DNA of 64,000 bases from Actinoplanes solisilvae. GTDB taxonomy: Bacteria > Actinomycetota > Actinomycetes > Mycobacteriales > Micromonosporaceae. Position numbers and translations under genes: made by a program. The stretch lies in assembly GCF_003999975.1 (NCBI RefSeq), contig NZ_RJAC01000020.1, forward strand, positions 124,001 to 188,000. Reading direction: 5' to 3'. Below, in pieces: positions 38,551-47,880 of the stretch; position 1 is the first letter of the stretch, and each line of letters begins with the position of its first letter. The notes beneath the pieces were generated by a model that was not told where the DNA came from, searched no databases, and saw only the letters and a program-made list of their open reading frames with translations.

Positions 38551-41159
38551 CGACGCAGCCGGACACGGCCACCAGCGGCGCGGTCGCGCCGTCGGCCGGG
38601 CCGAACCAGTCGCCGTCAGCGGGCAAGCAGACCGGCTTCGCCGCCACCGACGTGCTGGTCAACGAGTTCGACGGCGGACCCGACACCGTGCAGCGTGCCC
38701 TGAGCACCCCCGAGGAGCTGCAGCCGCACACCGAGCTCGGCCTCAAGGACGACGAGTACGACCGCATCCGTCAGATCCTCGGCCGGCGTCCCACCGCGTC
38801 CGAGCTGGCGATGTACTCGATCATGTGGAGCGAGCACTGCTCCTACAAGTCGAGCAAGGTGCACCTGCGCCAGTTCGGCGAGAAGACGCCGCAGGGCACC
38901 CGCATGCTCGCCGGCATCGGTGAGAACGCGGGCGTCGTACAGATCTCCGACGAGGTCGCGGTCGCCTTCAAGGTCGAGTCGCACAACCACCCCAGCTTCG
39001 TCGAGCCCTATCAGGGTGCGGCCACCGGCGTCGGCGGCATCGTGCGCGACATCCTGGCCATGGGCGCCCGCCCGATCGCGGTGATGGACCCGCTGCGCTT
39101 CGGCGCGGCCGACCACCCCGACACCGCCCGCGTGCTGCCCGGCATCGTCGCCGGCATCGGCGGCTACGGCAACTGCCTGGGCCTGCCCAACATCGGCGGC
39201 GAGATCGTCTTCGACCCGACCTACCAGGGCAACCCGCTGGTCAACGCCTTGAGCATCGGCGTGCTGCCGGTCGAGCGCCTGCAGCACAAAGAGGCAGCCG
39301 GCGTCGGCAACATCGTCGTGCTGCTCGGCGCGCGTACGGGCCGCGACGGCATCGGCGGCGTCTCCGTGCTGGCCTCGGCCACCTTCGACGAGGGCGCCGA
39401 GCAGCGCCGCCCGTCGGTGCAGGTCGGCGACCCGTTCATGGAGAAGCTGCTCATCGAGAGCTGCCTCGAGCTTTACGACGCCGGCCTCGTCGCCGGCATC
39501 CAGGACCTGGGCGGCGCCGGCCTGACCTGTGCGCTCACCGAAACCGCGGCTGCGGCCGGTGCCGGCATGCGGGTGTGGCTCGAGCGGGTTCCGCTGCGCG
39601 AGGCGTCCATGTCGCCCACCGAGATCCTGGCCAGTGAGTCCCAGGAGCGCATGCTCCTGATCGTCACACCGGAAAACCTCGAAGCGGTGCTCGGCGTGGC
39701 CGAGAAGTGGGGCGTCTGGGCCACCGCGATCGGCGAGGTCACCCCGGCCGGCGAGGACGGCTCCCCGGGACGCCTGCTGATCACCTGGAACGACCACGTC
39801 GTGGTGGACGTGCCTCCGGGCTCGCTCGCCGACGACGGCCCGGTCTACGCCCGGCCGATCCGCGAGCCCGCCGACCTGATCCTGATCCAGGCCGACAAGG
39901 CCGAGACGCTGCCCCGCCCGGCCACCGGTGACGAGCTGCGCGCGACCGTGCTGCGCATGATCGCCTCGCCGAACCTGTGCGACAAGAGCTGGGTCACCGA
40001 GCAGTACGACCGCTACGTCCTCGGCAACACCGTGCTGGCCCAGCCGGAAGACTCCGGTGTGCTGCGCATCGACGAGCGCAGCGGCGCCGGCGTTGCGCTT
40101 TCGGTCGACGGCAACGGCCGGATGGCCCGCCTCGACCCGTACGAGGGCTCCCGTTTCGCGCTGGCCGAGGCGTACCGGAACGTCGCCGTCACCGGCGCCG
40201 ACCCGATCGCGGTCACCAACTGCCTGAACTTCGGCTCGCCCGAGGACCCGGCCGTGATGTGGCAGTTCGCCGAGGCCGTTCGCGCCCTGGCCGACGGCTG
40301 CCTCGAGCTCGGCACCCCGATGACCGGCGGCAACGTCAGCTTCTACAACCAGACCGGCGCGGCCGCGATCCACCCGACCCCGGTGGTCGGCGTGCTGGGC
40401 GTCTTCGACGACGTTGCCCGGCGCATCCCGATGGGCTTCCCGGCGGTGACCGGCGAGGGCGACCGGCTGTTCCTGCTCGGCGACACCGAGGTCGAGCTGT
40501 CCGGCTCCGAGTGGGCCTGGGTCACCCATGGCCACCTGGGCGGACGCCCGCCGAAGGTCGACCTCGGGCACGAGCAGCGGCTGGCTCAGATGATGGCCCG
40601 CGCCTCGCACGCCGGTCACGTCAGCGCCGCGCACGACCTCTCCGACGGCGGCCTGTCCCAGGTGCTGGTCGAGAGCTGCCTGCGCCGCAACGTGGGCGCC
40701 AAGGTCGCGCTGCCCGACGACGGCAAGTCCGCGTTCGTTCACCTCTTCAGCGAGTCGACCGGTCGCGTGCTGATCGCCGTGCCCCGCGGGCACGACAAGG
40801 CGTTCGTGGCCCTCGCCGCCGAGTACGGCATCACCTGCACGCCGCTCGGCAGCACCACCGCCGAGCCGGTGCTCGAGGTGCGCGACCAGTTCAGCCTGCC
40901 GCTCGACGAGGCCCGCGAGGCGTTCGAGGGGACGCTGCCCCGCCTCTTCGGCGGCGCGGCCGAGCTGGCCAACCGGCACGGCGACCCGGAGCACGCGGCC
41001 GACCCGACCGCGCCGGCGAGCCCCGACCGCGGCAACCAGGTGCTGATCGCCGCGGCGGCCGGTGCGGCGATGGAGTCCGCGGCTCCGATCGAGGCGGACG
41101 GTATTCCGGCCGCCTCCGTGGCCGAGGTCAAGGAGCCGGTGCCCGACGAGGACGCCTGA
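38547..41159 (+). CDS. purL: FGAM synthase large subunit PurL
   Basis: The 870-residue short-type PurL makes FGAM with PurS and PurQ. It contains SIMWSEHCSYKSSKVHL, KVESHNHPSFVEPYQGAATGVGG and AGIQDLGGAGLTCALTE. An N-terminal extension of about 45 residues rich in Thr/Ala/Pro and a C-terminal Ala/Pro-rich tail of about 65 residues go beyond the usual core of about 740. ATG 38547 overlaps the purQ stop; AGGGGG lies upstream. A terminator follows. The frame's earlier opening is antisense or out-of-phase sequence of purQ. Confidence 0.96.
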   Translation: MTTQPDTATSGAVAPSAGPNQSPSAGKQTGFAATDVLVNEFDGGPDTVQRALSTPEELQPHTELGLKDDEYDRIRQILGRRPTASELAMYSIMWSEHCSYKSSKVHLRQFGEKTPQGTRMLAGIGENAGVVQISDEVAVAFKVESHNHPSFVEPYQGAATGVGGIVRDILAMGARPIAVMDPLRFGAADHPDTARVLPGIVAGIGGYGNCLGLPNIGGEIVFDPTYQGNPLVNALSIGVLPVERLQHKEAAGVGNIVVLLGARTGRDGIGGVSVLASATFDEGAEQRRPSVQVGDPFMEKLLIESCLELYDAGLVAGIQDLGGAGLTCALTETAAAAGAGMRVWLERVPLREASMSPTEILASESQERMLLIVTPENLEAVLGVAEKWGVWATAIGEVTPAGEDGSPGRLLITWNDHVVVDVPPGSLADDGPVYARPIREPADLILIQADKAETLPRPATGDELRATVLRMIASPNLCDKSWVTEQYDRYVLGNTVLAQPEDSGVLRIDERSGAGVALSVDGNGRMARLDPYEGSRFALAEAYRNVAVTGADPIAVTNCLNFGSPEDPAVMWQFAEAVRALADGCLELGTPMTGGNVSFYNQTGAAAIHPTPVVGVLGVFDDVARRIPMGFPAVTGEGDRLFLLGDTEVELSGSEWAWVTHGHLGGRPPKVDLGHEQRLAQMMARASHAGHVSAAHDLSDGGLSQVLVESCLRRNVGAKVALPDDGKSAFVHLFSESTGRVLIAVPRGHDKAFVALAAEYGITCTPLGSTTAEPVLEVRDQFSLPLDEAREAFEGTLPRLFGGAAELANRHGDPEHAADPTAPASPDRGNQVLIAAAAGAAMESAAPIEADGIPAASVAEVKEPVPDEDA

Positions 41160-41172
41160 TCCAGCAATACAC

Positions 41173-41209
41173 AGAACCGGTCGGCGGAAACGCCGGCCGG
41201 TTCTTTTTT
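41173..41209 (+). terminator. Terminator of purSQL
   Basis: AGAACCGGTCGGCG (41173-41186) pairs with CGCCGGCCGGTTCT (41191-41204) through one T-G wobble, GAAA loop, followed by TTTTT. It is a textbook intrinsic terminator. Confidence 0.93.
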
Positions 41210-41228
41210 GTGTGCGCCCTCCAGATAC

Positions 41229-41266
41229 GAAAGAGCCGGTCGGCGTTTCCGCCGACCGGCTCTTTC
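41229..41266 (-). terminator. Terminator of the gene at 41286-43160
   Basis: GAAAGAGCCGGTCGGCG (41229-41245) and its perfect complement (41250-41266) form a 17-bp stem. Read on the minus strand the loop is GAAA. Its core is nearly the same sequence as the neighbouring purL terminator. Confidence 0.9.
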
Positions 41267-41285
41267 GGTGTCCTATTTCAGGGAC

Positions 41286-43160
41286 TCAGTAGTCGTGGCC
41301 ACCCCGTCGCTGGACGGGTGGGTCCTGCCGGCCGCCGTAGGTGCCGTTGCCGCGCTGGCCCTGGTTGTTGCCGTACTGCTGTTGCTGCTGGTCGTCGTAT
41401 CCGCCCTGGTCGGCGTACCCGCCGCCCTGGTAGGAGTCGTAACCGCCGCGCTGCTCGCCCTGGTAACCCTGCTCGTAGTCGCCGGCGTTGTACTGCTGGG
41501 TGCCGCCGCCGTACTGGGCGGTGCCGCTGTACTGACCGCCGCCCTGCGGGCCGTAGCCGTTGTTGTTGTCGACGCCGTCCGCGGGCGACTCCCACGATCC
41601 GTAACCGCCGGGGCTAGCCGGCTGCTGTCCGTAACCGTCGGCTTGGTAGCCGTCGGCAGCCTGGTCGGCGCCGTACTGGCCACCACCGTACGGCTGGGTG
41701 CCGCCGCCGTACTGGCCGCCGGCCTGGTCGTAGCCGTCGGCCTCGGGCCGGTACATTCCGGTCGGCTCGCTGTACGTTCCGTAACCGCCGCCCTGCTGAG
41801 CGCCGGCGCCGGCGTAGTCGTCGTCCTGGCCGGCACCGTACTGCTGAGTGCCCGCGCCGTACTGGCCGCCACCGGCAGCGCCGTAGGGCTGGGTGCCCGC
41901 GCCGTACTGGTTGGCCTGGCCGCCCTGGTCGTCCCAGCCGCCCTGCTGAGCGCCGGCGAAGGTGCCGGGCTGCGGCATCGGCGCGCCGTAGGGGTCGGGG
42001 AACTCGTCCTCGACCGGAGCGGGCCGGTGGATCATGGTCGGCGCGTCCGACATGGACGGCGCGCCCGAACGCGGGGCGACCATGGTCGCGTCGTTGCGGG
42101 CACCGGCGCCGACCGGCGCGCCGACGCGCGTTGCGTCGCTGCGCCCGCCGCGGCTCGGCGGCACCGAGCCACCCGGGCCACCACGGCCGGTCGAATCGTC
42201 GTCGCCGTTGTCGGCGTTGCGGCGGCGCAGCACCACCAGCACGATCGCGCCGATGCCGGCCGCGACCAGCAGCACGCCGACGATGATGTAGAGCATTGAG
42301 CCGCCGCTGTCCTCCTCGGTGGAGGCGGCGTTGTTGGCGTCCTGGTCGGTGGCCTCGGTCTCGGCCGGAGTCGTCGCCTCGTCGGACGGGTCCTCGGTGG
42401 GCACGGCGCTGGCCGACGCGCTCGGCGAGGCCGAGGCCGAGGGGGACGCGGTGACTTTGGCCTTCAAGGTCAGCGACACGGTCACGTTGCGGCCGGCGTC
42501 GGCCTGCCGCTGGACGGCGGCCTCGATGAAGCCGTCCTTGCCGGCGCCGATCGAGATCTTGCCGGGGGCGATCGGGTTGTTGTCCGACGAGCGGAAGGAG
42601 AACTGGCCGGAACCGTCCGACGTGGTCGTGAAGGTGCGGCCGGTGCTGTCCTTCATGCCGACAATCGCGCCGGCCACCGACTTGCCGTCCTGGTCCTTGA
42701 CGCGGCCGGAGACCTGACGCACGGCCTGCGGCTTGTCCGGTCCCTTGACCTTGATGACCGCGGTGGCCTCGCCGCGATCGTCCTCGCCGGCGACCGAGGC
42801 GGTGACCTTGACCGTCGCGTTCTGCGTCTCCCCGGCGGCAACCTGAGGCGCGGTGAGCGAGACCGTGAACTGGGTGCCGTCGGCGTCGACCTGGCCGCTC
42901 TTCTGGCAGTCGTTGCCGCAATCCATGCCGCCGCTGACGGTGATCGAGCCGTCCACCGGCAACGGAGCGGGATTATTGGTGTTGACGACCGTGACTGTCA
43001 TGGTGAGCCGGCCGCCCGAGAGAACGTCGCGCTGCACCTGGATAGACACGTCCGGCGCGTCAGCGAACGCCACCGCGGGTGCGACGACGAGTCCGCCGAG
43101 CACCACCGCCAGTAACGCACCGGCCTGGGCCGCCCGGGCTCGTAGGTGCGTCGTCACCAT
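41286..43160 (-). CDS. Membrane-anchored protein with Q/Y/G-rich low-complexity tail
   Basis: The ATG at 43160 is chosen because it begins a clear signal peptide (residues about 1-33, ending AVAFADA) and follows GAAGGCGG; the frame extends 26 codons further. Of 624 residues, about 34-250 form an extracellular region with a DUF11-like part and a carboxypeptidase-regulatory-like fold (SGRVKDQDGKSVAGAIVGMKD), then a Ser/Ala/Glu/Thr linker. A transmembrane helix (LYIIVGVLLVAAGIGAIVLVV) and RRR stop follow. The remaining 270 residues, predicted cytoplasmic, are rich in Gly, Gln, Tyr and Asp (QYGAGTQQYGAG-type repeats), a prion-like composition. Function unknown. Confidence 0.8.
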   Translation of the reverse strand: MVTTHLRARAAQAGALLAVVLGGLVVAPAVAFADAPDVSIQVQRDVLSGGRLTMTVTVVNTNNPAPLPVDGSITVSGGMDCGNDCQKSGQVDADGTQFTVSLTAPQVAAGETQNATVKVTASVAGEDDRGEATAVIKVKGPDKPQAVRQVSGRVKDQDGKSVAGAIVGMKDSTGRTFTTTSDGSGQFSFRSSDNNPIAPGKISIGAGKDGFIEAAVQRQADAGRNVTVSLTLKAKVTASPSASASPSASASAVPTEDPSDEATTPAETEATDQDANNAASTEEDSGGSMLYIIVGVLLVAAGIGAIVLVVLRRRNADNGDDDSTGRGGPGGSVPPSRGGRSDATRVGAPVGAGARNDATMVAPRSGAPSMSDAPTMIHRPAPVEDEFPDPYGAPMPQPGTFAGAQQGGWDDQGGQANQYGAGTQPYGAAGGGQYGAGTQQYGAGQDDDYAGAGAQQGGGYGTYSEPTGMYRPEADGYDQAGGQYGGGTQPYGGGQYGADQAADGYQADGYGQQPASPGGYGSWESPADGVDNNNGYGPQGGGQYSGTAQYGGGTQQYNAGDYEQGYQGEQRGGYDSYQGGGYADQGGYDDQQQQQYGNNQGQRGNGTYGGRQDPPVQRRGGHDY

Positions 43161-43314
43161 CCACCGCCTTCCGGTCGCACGGTCGTCCGGCCGTTTTGGG
43201 TGCCGGTTACATCCCGCGACTAAAACACCGTCGGCCACTATGCCTTGTCACACGTCCGTTGCGCGACCCAGGGCCGCGTACCAATCTTGGAGAAGCGAGT
43301 CGTATTGTCCGGAC

Positions 43315-43677
43315 GTGTCCCCTGCGCACAATAAATCTGACTCGGTGAAGCAAGCGTTGGACGCGCTGGACCGCGGCGCCGAAGTTGAGAGATCCGTGCT
43401 GCGTGACGCTGTGCGAGCACTGCTGGCGGAGCTGTCACGCAAGGCGCCTGGCCGATCGGTCGAGGTGCGGATTCCGCCTTTCGGTGCGATTCAGTGTGTT
43501 CCCGGTCCTAGGCACACACGCGGCACACCGCCCAATGTGGTCGAAGCGGATCCGGTCACCTGGGTGCTCGTCGCCACGCTCCGTATGAGCTGGGCGGATG
43601 CAGTGCGTGACGGACGGTTACGGGCGAGCGGTAATCGCACCGACCTGACCGAATACCTTCCGCTGACCGGGGAGTGA
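43315..43677 (+). CDS. Sterol-carrier-like family protein
   Basis: A 120-residue protein with the sequence APGRSVEVRIPPFGAIQCVPGPRHTRGTPPNVVEADPVTWVLVATLRMSWADAVRDGRLRASG; this is the form annotated as sterol carrier family protein in actinobacteria and found, from memory, between purL and purF in Mycobacterium (Rv0807) as here. The GTG at 43315 is chosen; TATTGT (43303-43308) ends six bases upstream, suggesting a near-leaderless message. Function unknown. Confidence 0.8.
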   Translation: MSPAHNKSDSVKQALDALDRGAEVERSVLRDAVRALLAELSRKAPGRSVEVRIPPFGAIQCVPGPRHTRGTPPNVVEADPVTWVLVATLRMSWADAVRDGRLRASGNRTDLTEYLPLTGE

Positions 43678-43820
43678 CCCTGCGTCGGGGCAGCGTGAGC
43701 TGCTACTGAGACCGGGCCGGGCCCGGTCGGCTCGCGTACACTTGTCGGTCGGACGGTCCAGCACGTTTCCAAAGCCAGCTGGGTTCTAAAGCCGGCAAGG
43801 TTCTAAGGCAGGAGCGACAG

Positions 43821-45395
43821 GTGCCCCGAGGCGACGGCCGGTTGACCGACGATCTCGACCCCCAGGAGCGCGGCCCCCAGGACGCCTGCGGCGTCTTCGG
43901 CGTCTGGGCCCCCGAGGAAGAGGTCGCCAAACTCACCTACTTCGGGCTCTTCGCTCTCCAGCATCGCGGCCAAGAGGCCGCCGGCATCGCGGTGAGTGAC
44001 GGCTCCGGCGTGGTGGTCTACAAGGACCTCGGCCTGGTGTCCCAGGTCTTCGACGAGCCCACGCTGGCGAGCCTGCGCGGCCACCTCGCGATCGGGCACA
44101 CGCGTTACTCCACCACCGGCGGTTCGAACTGGGAGAATGCCCAGCCGACGATCCGCGCGACCACGGCCGGCACGACGATCGCGCTGGCCCACAACGGCAA
44201 CCTGGTCAACACGGCCGAGATGGCTCGCGAGGTCGCCGAGCGCGGCCTGGAAGTCGACAGCGCCACCTCCGACACCGCCCTGGTCACCACGCTCCTCGCC
44301 AGCCGCCCCGATCTCTCGGTCGAGGCCGCCGCGCTCGAGGTGCTGCCGACCCTGCGCGGCGCGTTCAGCTTTGTCTTCATGGACGAGAACACCCTCTATG
44401 CCGCGCGCGACCCCCAGGGCGTACGCCCCCTGGTCCTCGGCCGCATGGAGAGGGGCTGGGTCGTCGCCAGCGAGACCGCCGCCCTCGACATCGTCGGCGC
44501 GAGCTTCGTGCGCGAGGTCGAGCCGGGCGAGATGCTCGCGGTCGACGAGCACGGCCTGCGTTCCACCCGGTTCGGCGCGCCCGAGCCCAAGGGCTGCATC
44601 TTCGAATACGTCTACCTGGCCCGCCCCGACACGACGATCGCCGGCCGCAACGTCTACTCGGCCCGCGTCGAGGTCGGCCGCCGCCTCGCCAAGGAGCACC
44701 CGGTCGAGGCCGACCTGGTCATCCCGGTGCCCGAGTCGGGCACCCCGGCCGCGATCGGCTACGCCGAGGCCTCCGGCATCCCCTACAGCGCCGGTCTCAC
44801 CAAGAACGCCTACGTCGGCCGCACCTTCATCCAGCCGTCGCAGACGATCCGCCAGCTCGGCATCCGGCTCAAGCTCAACCCGCTGCGCGAGGTCGTGCGG
44901 GGCAAGCGCCTGGTCGTGGTCGACGACTCGATCGTCCGTGGCAACACCCAGCGGGCCCTGGTGCGCATGCTGCGTGAGGCGGGCGCCCTCGAGGTGCACG
45001 TGCGCATCTCGTCGCCCCCGGTGCAGTGGCCCTGTTTCTACGGCATCGACTTCGCCACCCGCGCCGAGTTGATCGCCAACGGCCTCGACAATGAGGGCAT
45101 CCGCCGCTCGATCGGCGCCGACAGTCTGGGTTATGTTTCCCTGGACGGGCTGGTGCAGGCGACCGAGCAGCCGAAAACGCGGCTCTGCATGGCATGCTTC
45201 GACGGTCAGTATCCGATCGAGCTTCCGGCCGGCAACCTGATCGGCAAGCACCTGCTCGAGGGCGTCGGCAAGCGCGCCTCGATGCCGTCGGCGACCAACG
45301 ACGCCGCGACCGCGGCCGTGGCCGAGCTCGAGACGACCGAGTTCGCCACCGAGATGGCCGGCCAGGGTGGCTCGACCGCCCTGAACCACCCGTGA
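43821..45395 (+). CDS. purF: Amidophosphoribosyltransferase
   Basis: PurF makes phosphoribosylamine from PRPP and glutamine, the first step of purine synthesis. The 524-residue precursor has a 22-residue propeptide before DACGVFGVWAPEEE; Cys23 becomes the N-terminal nucleophile after self-cleavage. The PRPP loop VVVDDSIVRGNTQRALV and later cysteines (CFYGID, CMACFDGQYP), likely Fe-S ligands, are present. GTG start at 43821 with GCAGGAGCGAC upstream. TACACT at 43737-43742 may be a -10. It is followed 29 bases later by purM. Confidence 0.97.
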   Translation: MPRGDGRLTDDLDPQERGPQDACGVFGVWAPEEEVAKLTYFGLFALQHRGQEAAGIAVSDGSGVVVYKDLGLVSQVFDEPTLASLRGHLAIGHTRYSTTGGSNWENAQPTIRATTAGTTIALAHNGNLVNTAEMAREVAERGLEVDSATSDTALVTTLLASRPDLSVEAAALEVLPTLRGAFSFVFMDENTLYAARDPQGVRPLVLGRMERGWVVASETAALDIVGASFVREVEPGEMLAVDEHGLRSTRFGAPEPKGCIFEYVYLARPDTTIAGRNVYSARVEVGRRLAKEHPVEADLVIPVPESGTPAAIGYAEASGIPYSAGLTKNAYVGRTFIQPSQTIRQLGIRLKLNPLREVVRGKRLVVVDDSIVRGNTQRALVRMLREAGALEVHVRISSPPVQWPCFYGIDFATRAELIANGLDNEGIRRSIGADSLGYVSLDGLVQATEQPKTRLCMACFDGQYPIELPAGNLIGKHLLEGVGKRASMPSATNDAATAAVAELETTEFATEMAGQGGSTALNHP

Positions 45396-45424
45396 CTGAC
45401 GAAGAACGCTCTAAGGGGAGAACC

Positions 45425-46576
45425 GTGACGCACGTGTCCGAGCGCAACAGTGCCGGATCCAACGGCGCTGAGGGCGCCGACCGCCAGCCGTGGACGGCGG
45501 GCGCCGGCCGCGGTGTGCGTAAGCGCACGGCCACGTACGCCGACGCGGGCGTCTCGATCGAGGCCGGTGACCGGGCCGTCGAGCTGCTCAAGTCGAAGGT
45601 GAAGAAGACCACCCGCCCCGAGGTGATCGGCGACCTGGGTGGCTTCTCGGGCCTCTTCCGGCTCAACACCGCGAAGTACAAGAGCCCGATCCTGGCCTCC
45701 TCGACCGACGGCGTCGGCACCAAGCTGGTCATCGCCCAGCAGCTCGACATCCACGACACCATCGGCATCGACCTGGTCGCCATGGTCGTCGACGACCTGG
45801 TGGCCTGCGGGGCCGAGCCGCTGTTCCTGCTCGACTACATCGCCTGCGGCGAGGTCGTGCCCGACAAGGTCGCCGAGATCGGCGCCGGCATCGCCGACGG
45901 CTGCCGTTACGCCGGCTGCGCGCTGCTCGGCGGCGAGACCGCCGAACACCCGGGCGTCCTGCGCCCGGACGAGTACGACGTCTCCGCCACCGGCGTCGGC
46001 GTCGTCGAGGAGAGCGAGATCCTCGGCCCGCAGCGGGTCGAGGTCGGCGACGCGGTGATCGCGATGCGCTCGTCGGGCCTGCACTCCAACGGCTACTCGC
46101 TGGTGCGCCACGTCCTGCTGGGCGCCGGCCGCATGCGTCTCGACTCGGTGGTCGACGACTTCGGCAGCCAGCGCACCCTGGGCGAGGAACTCCTCACCCC
46201 CACCAAGATCTACGCCAAGGACTGCCTGGGCCTGATCGAGGAGACCGACGTCCGCGCGTTCTCGCACGTGACCGGCGGCGGCATCCCCGGCAACCTCAAC
46301 CGCGTCCTGCCGACGAACATGGACGCGGTCGTCGACCGTTCGACCTGGCGTCCGCAGCCCATCTTCGACCTCATCCAGGCCAAGGGCCGCATCGAGGACC
46401 ACGAGATGGAAGCCACGTTCAACATGGGCGTCGGCATGTTCGCGATCGTCTCGTCCGACGACGCCGACCGCGCGATGGCCTACCTGACCGGCCGTGGCGT
46501 CGAGGCGTGGCAGGTCGGCGAGGTCATCGAGGGCGCCGGCGACGTGCAGATGATGGGTCAGTACACCCGCGGCTGA
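45425..46576 (+). CDS. purM: Phosphoribosylformylglycinamidine cyclo-ligase (AIR synthetase)
   Basis: PurM closes the imidazole ring. The 383-residue product carries TYADAGVSIEAGDRAVELLK, then LASSTDGVGTKLVIA, DLVAMVVDDLVACGAEPLFLLDYIA and HVTGGGIPGNLNRVLP, all typical. An N-terminal extension of about 40 polar residues precedes the core. GTG at 45425 with AAGGGGAGA upstream is the best start. It is cotranscribed with purF. Confidence 0.97.
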   Translation: MTHVSERNSAGSNGAEGADRQPWTAGAGRGVRKRTATYADAGVSIEAGDRAVELLKSKVKKTTRPEVIGDLGGFSGLFRLNTAKYKSPILASSTDGVGTKLVIAQQLDIHDTIGIDLVAMVVDDLVACGAEPLFLLDYIACGEVVPDKVAEIGAGIADGCRYAGCALLGGETAEHPGVLRPDEYDVSATGVGVVEESEILGPQRVEVGDAVIAMRSSGLHSNGYSLVRHVLLGAGRMRLDSVVDDFGSQRTLGEELLTPTKIYAKDCLGLIEETDVRAFSHVTGGGIPGNLNRVLPTNMDAVVDRSTWRPQPIFDLIQAKGRIEDHEMEATFNMGVGMFAIVSSDDADRAMAYLTGRGVEAWQVGEVIEGAGDVQMMGQYTRG

Positions 46577-46600
46577 CGGGGTTCCGCACCTACGGCCAGG

Positions 46601-46676
46601 CGAAAGATCTTGGGCGTTGCCGCCCGAACGTGAAATGATCCGCGTGTGTCGATATCCGGCACATGCGGATCTTTCG
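46601..46676 (+). promoter_or_regulatory. Leader with competing hairpins upstream of RiPP locus
   Basis: Hairpin A pairs CGAAAGATC (46601-46609) with GATCTTTCG (46668-46676). Hairpin B pairs GAAA-T-GATCCGC-GTGTG (46632-46648) with CACA-T-GCGGATC-T-TTC (46660-46675) through one mismatch and one wobble. The two share the right arm and exclude each other. B may be the purM terminator; together they could form an attenuator for the maturase gene. Confidence 0.55.
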
Positions 46677-46749
46677 TTTACTCCGGTGGACCCCGAGGCC
46701 TAGCCTCTGACGTGAGTTCTCACATTTTCCGCCGGACGGGGGTGCTTTG

Positions 46750-47880
46750 GTGGAGCGGGCCTGGAATGGGATGCGGGGGATCGCGTCCGTACCGACCTAT
46801 GTCGTGATGCAGCCCACGACCCTCTGCAACCTCGACTGCGGCTACTGCTATCTCCCGTTCCGGGCCGCCGACAAGCGCATGCCGGTCGAGGTCGCCCGGG
46901 CCGTCGCCACGTCGGTCGAGGGCTGGGCCGGCGACGGGCGGTTCTCGGTGGTCTGGCACGGCGGTGAGCCCCTGGCGGCCGGCCGCGATCATCTCGCTGC
47001 CCTGATGGCGCCCTTCGGCCCCGGCATCGAGCACCACGTGCAGACCAACGCGACCCTGATCGACGACGCCTGGTGCGAATTCTTCCAGACCCATGACGTA
47101 CGGGTCAGTGTCAGCGTCGACGGTCCCGAGGCGCACAACGGCGAGCGTGTCACCCGGGGCGGCAAGCCCGCGTACGACCGCATCGTGCGCGGCATCGAAG
47201 CGCTTCGGCGACACGACCTCCCGTTCTCGGCGCTCTGCGTCGTCGGTGACCCGCGGCCCGGTTTCGCCGCCGAGCTCTACGCCTACTTCCTCGAGCTGGG
47301 CTGCGACGTGCTCGGCATCAACGTCGAGGAGCAGGAGGGCGTCAACACCCGTGCCAACGGGCACGCCGCCGCCGACGTCACCGCCTTCTGGGCCGAGCTG
47401 GTCACGGCCTGGCGTGCCGACCCTCGCATCCACCTGCGCGAGGTCGAGTGGTCGCTGCGCTACGTCTCGGCGGTGCTCGACGGCACCGCCGACGACCTGC
47501 TGCCCCGGCGGCTCGACCCGATCCCGACCGTCGCGCACGACGGCTCGGTCGTGCTGCTCTCGCCCGAGCTGGCCGGCTTCTCCGACCCGCGATACGGCGA
47601 CTTCACCAGTGGCAACGTGCTCACCACGCCGCTGGCGGAGATCCTCGCCGGGGCGGCCGGCACGTCGTGGATCGGCGAGTTCCTGCAGGGCGTGGAGTCG
47701 TGCCGTGCAAGCTGTCCGTACTTCGGTTTCTGCGGGGGCGCCCACGCGGCCAACCGCTACTTCGAGCAGGGCCGGTTCGACACCACCGAGACCGACCACT
47801 GCCGGAACAGCAAGATTCGCCTACTGGAGGGAGTGCTGGACCATGCCCGAGACCACGAGTCCTCGGCTGTCCGATGCTGA
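46750..47880 (+). CDS. amcB: Radical SAM/SPASM cyclophane-forming peptide maturase (AmcB-like)
   Basis: The 376-residue enzyme has the radical SAM cluster motif CNLDCGYC (Cys26, 30, 33), GGEPL, and a C-terminal SPASM-type cysteine set (Cys318, 322, 328, 351, with PYFGFCGGAH). Such SPASM enzymes acting on short precursors make cross-links between an aromatic ring and the beta-carbon of a residue two positions on (triceptides). The overlapping downstream gene encodes the precursor, with four fitting motifs. I assign it to AmcB from memory of the family; a related class is possible. GTG 46750 (GGGGG nine or so bases upstream) is chosen over TTG 46747. Confidence 0.85.
   Translation: MERAWNGMRGIASVPTYVVMQPTTLCNLDCGYCYLPFRAADKRMPVEVARAVATSVEGWAGDGRFSVVWHGGEPLAAGRDHLAALMAPFGPGIEHHVQTNATLIDDAWCEFFQTHDVRVSVSVDGPEAHNGERVTRGGKPAYDRIVRGIEALRRHDLPFSALCVVGDPRPGFAAELYAYFLELGCDVLGINVEEQEGVNTRANGHAAADVTAFWAELVTAWRADPRIHLREVEWSLRYVSAVLDGTADDLLPRRLDPIPTVAHDGSVVLLSPELAGFSDPRYGDFTSGNVLTTPLAEILAGAAGTSWIGEFLQGVESCRASCPYFGFCGGAHAANRYFEQGRFDTTETDHCRNSKIRLLEGVLDHARDHESSAVRC

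Noticed and set aside
38616..40994. 792-residue minus-strand frame across purL
   Set aside because: Antisense shadow of purL.
41208..42299. Hydrophobic plus-strand frame (AVAALALVVAVLLLLLVVV...)
   Set aside because: It looks like a membrane protein but mirrors Gln/Gly/Tyr codons of the minus-strand gene's tail.
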